In this document: in pieces, positions 63,048 to 64,000 of the stretch
How the letters are laid out: each line of letters begins with the position of its first letter
Numbering within the stretch: position 1 is the first letter of the stretch
Source: Corynebacterium resistens DSM 45100
GTDB taxonomy: Bacteria; Actinomycetota; Actinomycetes; Mycobacteriales; Mycobacteriaceae
Assembly (NCBI RefSeq): GCF_000177535.2
Contig: NC_015673.1
Coordinates: forward strand, 2,480,001-2,544,000
Length of the DNA stretch: 64,000 nucleotides
Reading direction: 5' to 3'
Made by a program: the position numbers and the translations under genes
The notes under the pieces: model-generated
What the model saw: the letters and a program-made list of their open reading frames with translations, nothing else
What the model was told of the DNA's origin: nothing
The model's database searches: none

Positions 63048-63053
63048 ATTATA
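63048..63053 (-). promoter_or_regulatory. -10 box TATAAT of the GT87 gene (probable leaderless transcript)
   Basis: A consensus TATAAT on the minus strand ends seven bases before ATG 63040 and there is no Shine-Dalgarno. Confidence 0.6.
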
Positions 63054-63104
63054 TGCCGTGGGCGCGGCATCCGGAGATGCAACGGTCGCAAGCGACCGTG
63101 AAGG

Positions 63105-64000
63105 CTACCTTCTGCCTCCCAAAAGGTCTCCGATCAGATCGTTGATATTGCCTCCCGGAGGAGCCGCTGGTGGCGGGTTGTTCGGACGTGGGCGGGACGT
63201 TGGTTGAGGCGCCGGGCGCGATGGCGCCTGCGATGGAGCCTGGCTGGAAGGCTGCGCGGGCGCTGTGCTTGGCTCCTGGCTAGGTGCCTGTTGGGCTGTT
63301 CCATTACCCGGGCCTGTACCGGAATCAGGAATGTTTTGAACCGTATCGCTGCTGGTATGGAACTGTTGAATCTCTTGACCATCGAGGGCTCGATCCATCG
63401 TCGCCCTCCACACCTGTGCCGGAGTACCGGAACCATACATGGAGCCACCACCTGCGTTGTACAGTGGCTTATTCTTCAGATCTCCGAACCAGACCGCGGT
63501 GGAGAGCTGCGGGGTGGAACCGATCATCCACGCATCCTTATTCTCACCGGTATCTCCCAGCTGTGCGGTACCGGTCTTGGATGCGGACGGCCGACCAGCT
63601 GCGAGTACGTTGCCGTTGGAGTACGCCGCAATAGGCAGCATCGCTGCGACCACGTTATCGGCAACTTCTTCCCTGAGAACCTGGTCACCCTTCATCTTGG
63701 AATTATCCAGCAGTACATCGCCGTTGGAGTTTTCCACTTTCTGAACAAAGTGTGGCCGGTAGTACTTGCCCGCATTGGTCAGCGTTGCCAAGCCAGAAGC
63801 CATATCCAACGGGCGCGACTGGTACTGACCCAAGGTCACACCTTCATATGGCGGACCATTATTTTCACTCAAGGTCTTACCGATTCCCGGTAGCTCTTCT
63901 GCGACGCCCAAGCGGTGCGCCATATCGGCTACATCTTGGGGCCCGCCCTTTAGCGACTGTGTAAGGCGAATGAAGCTCGTGTTGAGCGAAAGCTTCAAAG
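63105..64000 (-). CDS. ponA: Class A penicillin-binding protein, C-terminal part (PonA), truncated by the window
   Basis: The frame runs off the window end, so the transglycosylase domain and much of the transpeptidase domain are outside. The visible part has the LGVAEELPGIGKTLSENN and YEGVTLGQYQSRPLDMASGLATLTNAGKY segments typical of PonA1, the KTG box SKTGTAQL and AWMIGSTPQLSTAVWFG. The tail is Pro/Ser/Gln-rich and ends NINDLIGDLLGGRR, a feature of actinobacterial PonA1. It polymerises and cross-links peptidoglycan. Confidence 0.92.
   Translation of the reverse strand, partial: LKLSLNTSFIRLTQSLKGGPQDVADMAHRLGVAEELPGIGKTLSENNGPPYEGVTLGQYQSRPLDMASGLATLTNAGKYYRPHFVQKVENSNGDVLLDNSKMKGDQVLREEVADNVVAAMLPIAAYSNGNVLAAGRPSASKTGTAQLGDTGENKDAWMIGSTPQLSTAVWFGDLKNKPLYNAGGGSMYGSGTPAQVWRATMDRALDGQEIQQFHTSSDTVQNIPDSGTGPGNGTAQQAPSQEPSTAPAQPSSQAPSQAPSRPAPQPTSRPRPNNPPPAAPPGGNINDLIGDLLGGRR

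Overview
The window reads as chromosome of a mycolic-acid-type actinobacterium, almost certainly a Corynebacterium and probably close to Corynebacterium resistens. Evidence: arabinogalactan genes (DprE1, DprE2, GlfT1, and the Wzm/Wzt galactan exporter) lie in an order resembling the Mycobacterium tuberculosis Rv3777-Rv3791 region. A ponA-GT87-rpsF-ssb-rplI-dnaB block resembles Rv0050-Rv0058. There is an IS1249-type element, and a hut cluster whose operators match the motif I recall for HutR of C. resistens. The species assignment is inference; the genus is well supported.

Layout. 1-8 kb: 3' part of a family 1 glycosidase overlapping a sugar-type MFS gene, an MMPL exporter, a Nudix-LOG fusion and a secreted lipase. 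8.6-14.1 kb: four tRNA genes (Ser-CGA, two identical Arg-ACG, Ser-GCT), a small MT0933-type protein, tadA with its associated protein gene, tyrA, a small secreted protein, and an intact IS256-family (IS1249-like) element with an 8-bp target duplication. 14.3-25.5 kb: a HisC-like aminotransferase, a Thr/Pro-rich membrane-anchored surface protein, an unknown gene, a very large LAMTG-anchored protein with six 321-bp repeats, an IS110-family element with a long structured leader, and tRNA-Ser-UGA.

25.6-34.1 kb: quinone oxidoreductase, a class V aminotransferase-fold protein lacking the PLP lysine, wzm, wzt, an acyl-CoA ligase, glfT1 and two tandem gtrA genes. 34.3-38.2 kb: an AlbA_2/HATPase-type gene bracketed by 48-bp direct repeats, then two unknown genes in one operon. 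38.3-44.8 kb: complete histidine degradation (hutG, hutR, hutI, hutU, hutH) to glutamate, with two perfect and one weaker HutR-like operator. 45-47.7 kb: a small unknown gene, dprE1 and dprE2, which make decaprenylphosphoryl-arabinose for the wall.

47.8-57.1 kb: a secreted acidic protein, a DHA2-type drug exporter, a PspA-family protein, an AdhC-like alcohol dehydrogenase, thioredoxin, a DUF4442 hotdog protein, a pair of CrcB fluoride channels, a MarR regulator and dnaB. A DnaA-box-like cluster follows dnaB. 57.6-64 kb: a Baeyer-Villiger-type monooxygenase, an array of three covarying hairpins with one invariant loop, rplI, ssb, rpsF, a small membrane protein, a GT87 glycosyltransferase and the C-terminal part of ponA.

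A recurring feature is a TANNNT hexamer 5-8 nt before a start codon with no Shine-Dalgarno sequence, implying leaderless transcripts for about ten genes. No CRISPR array, prophage or rRNA was seen. All calls come from reading the sequence; no database search was run.
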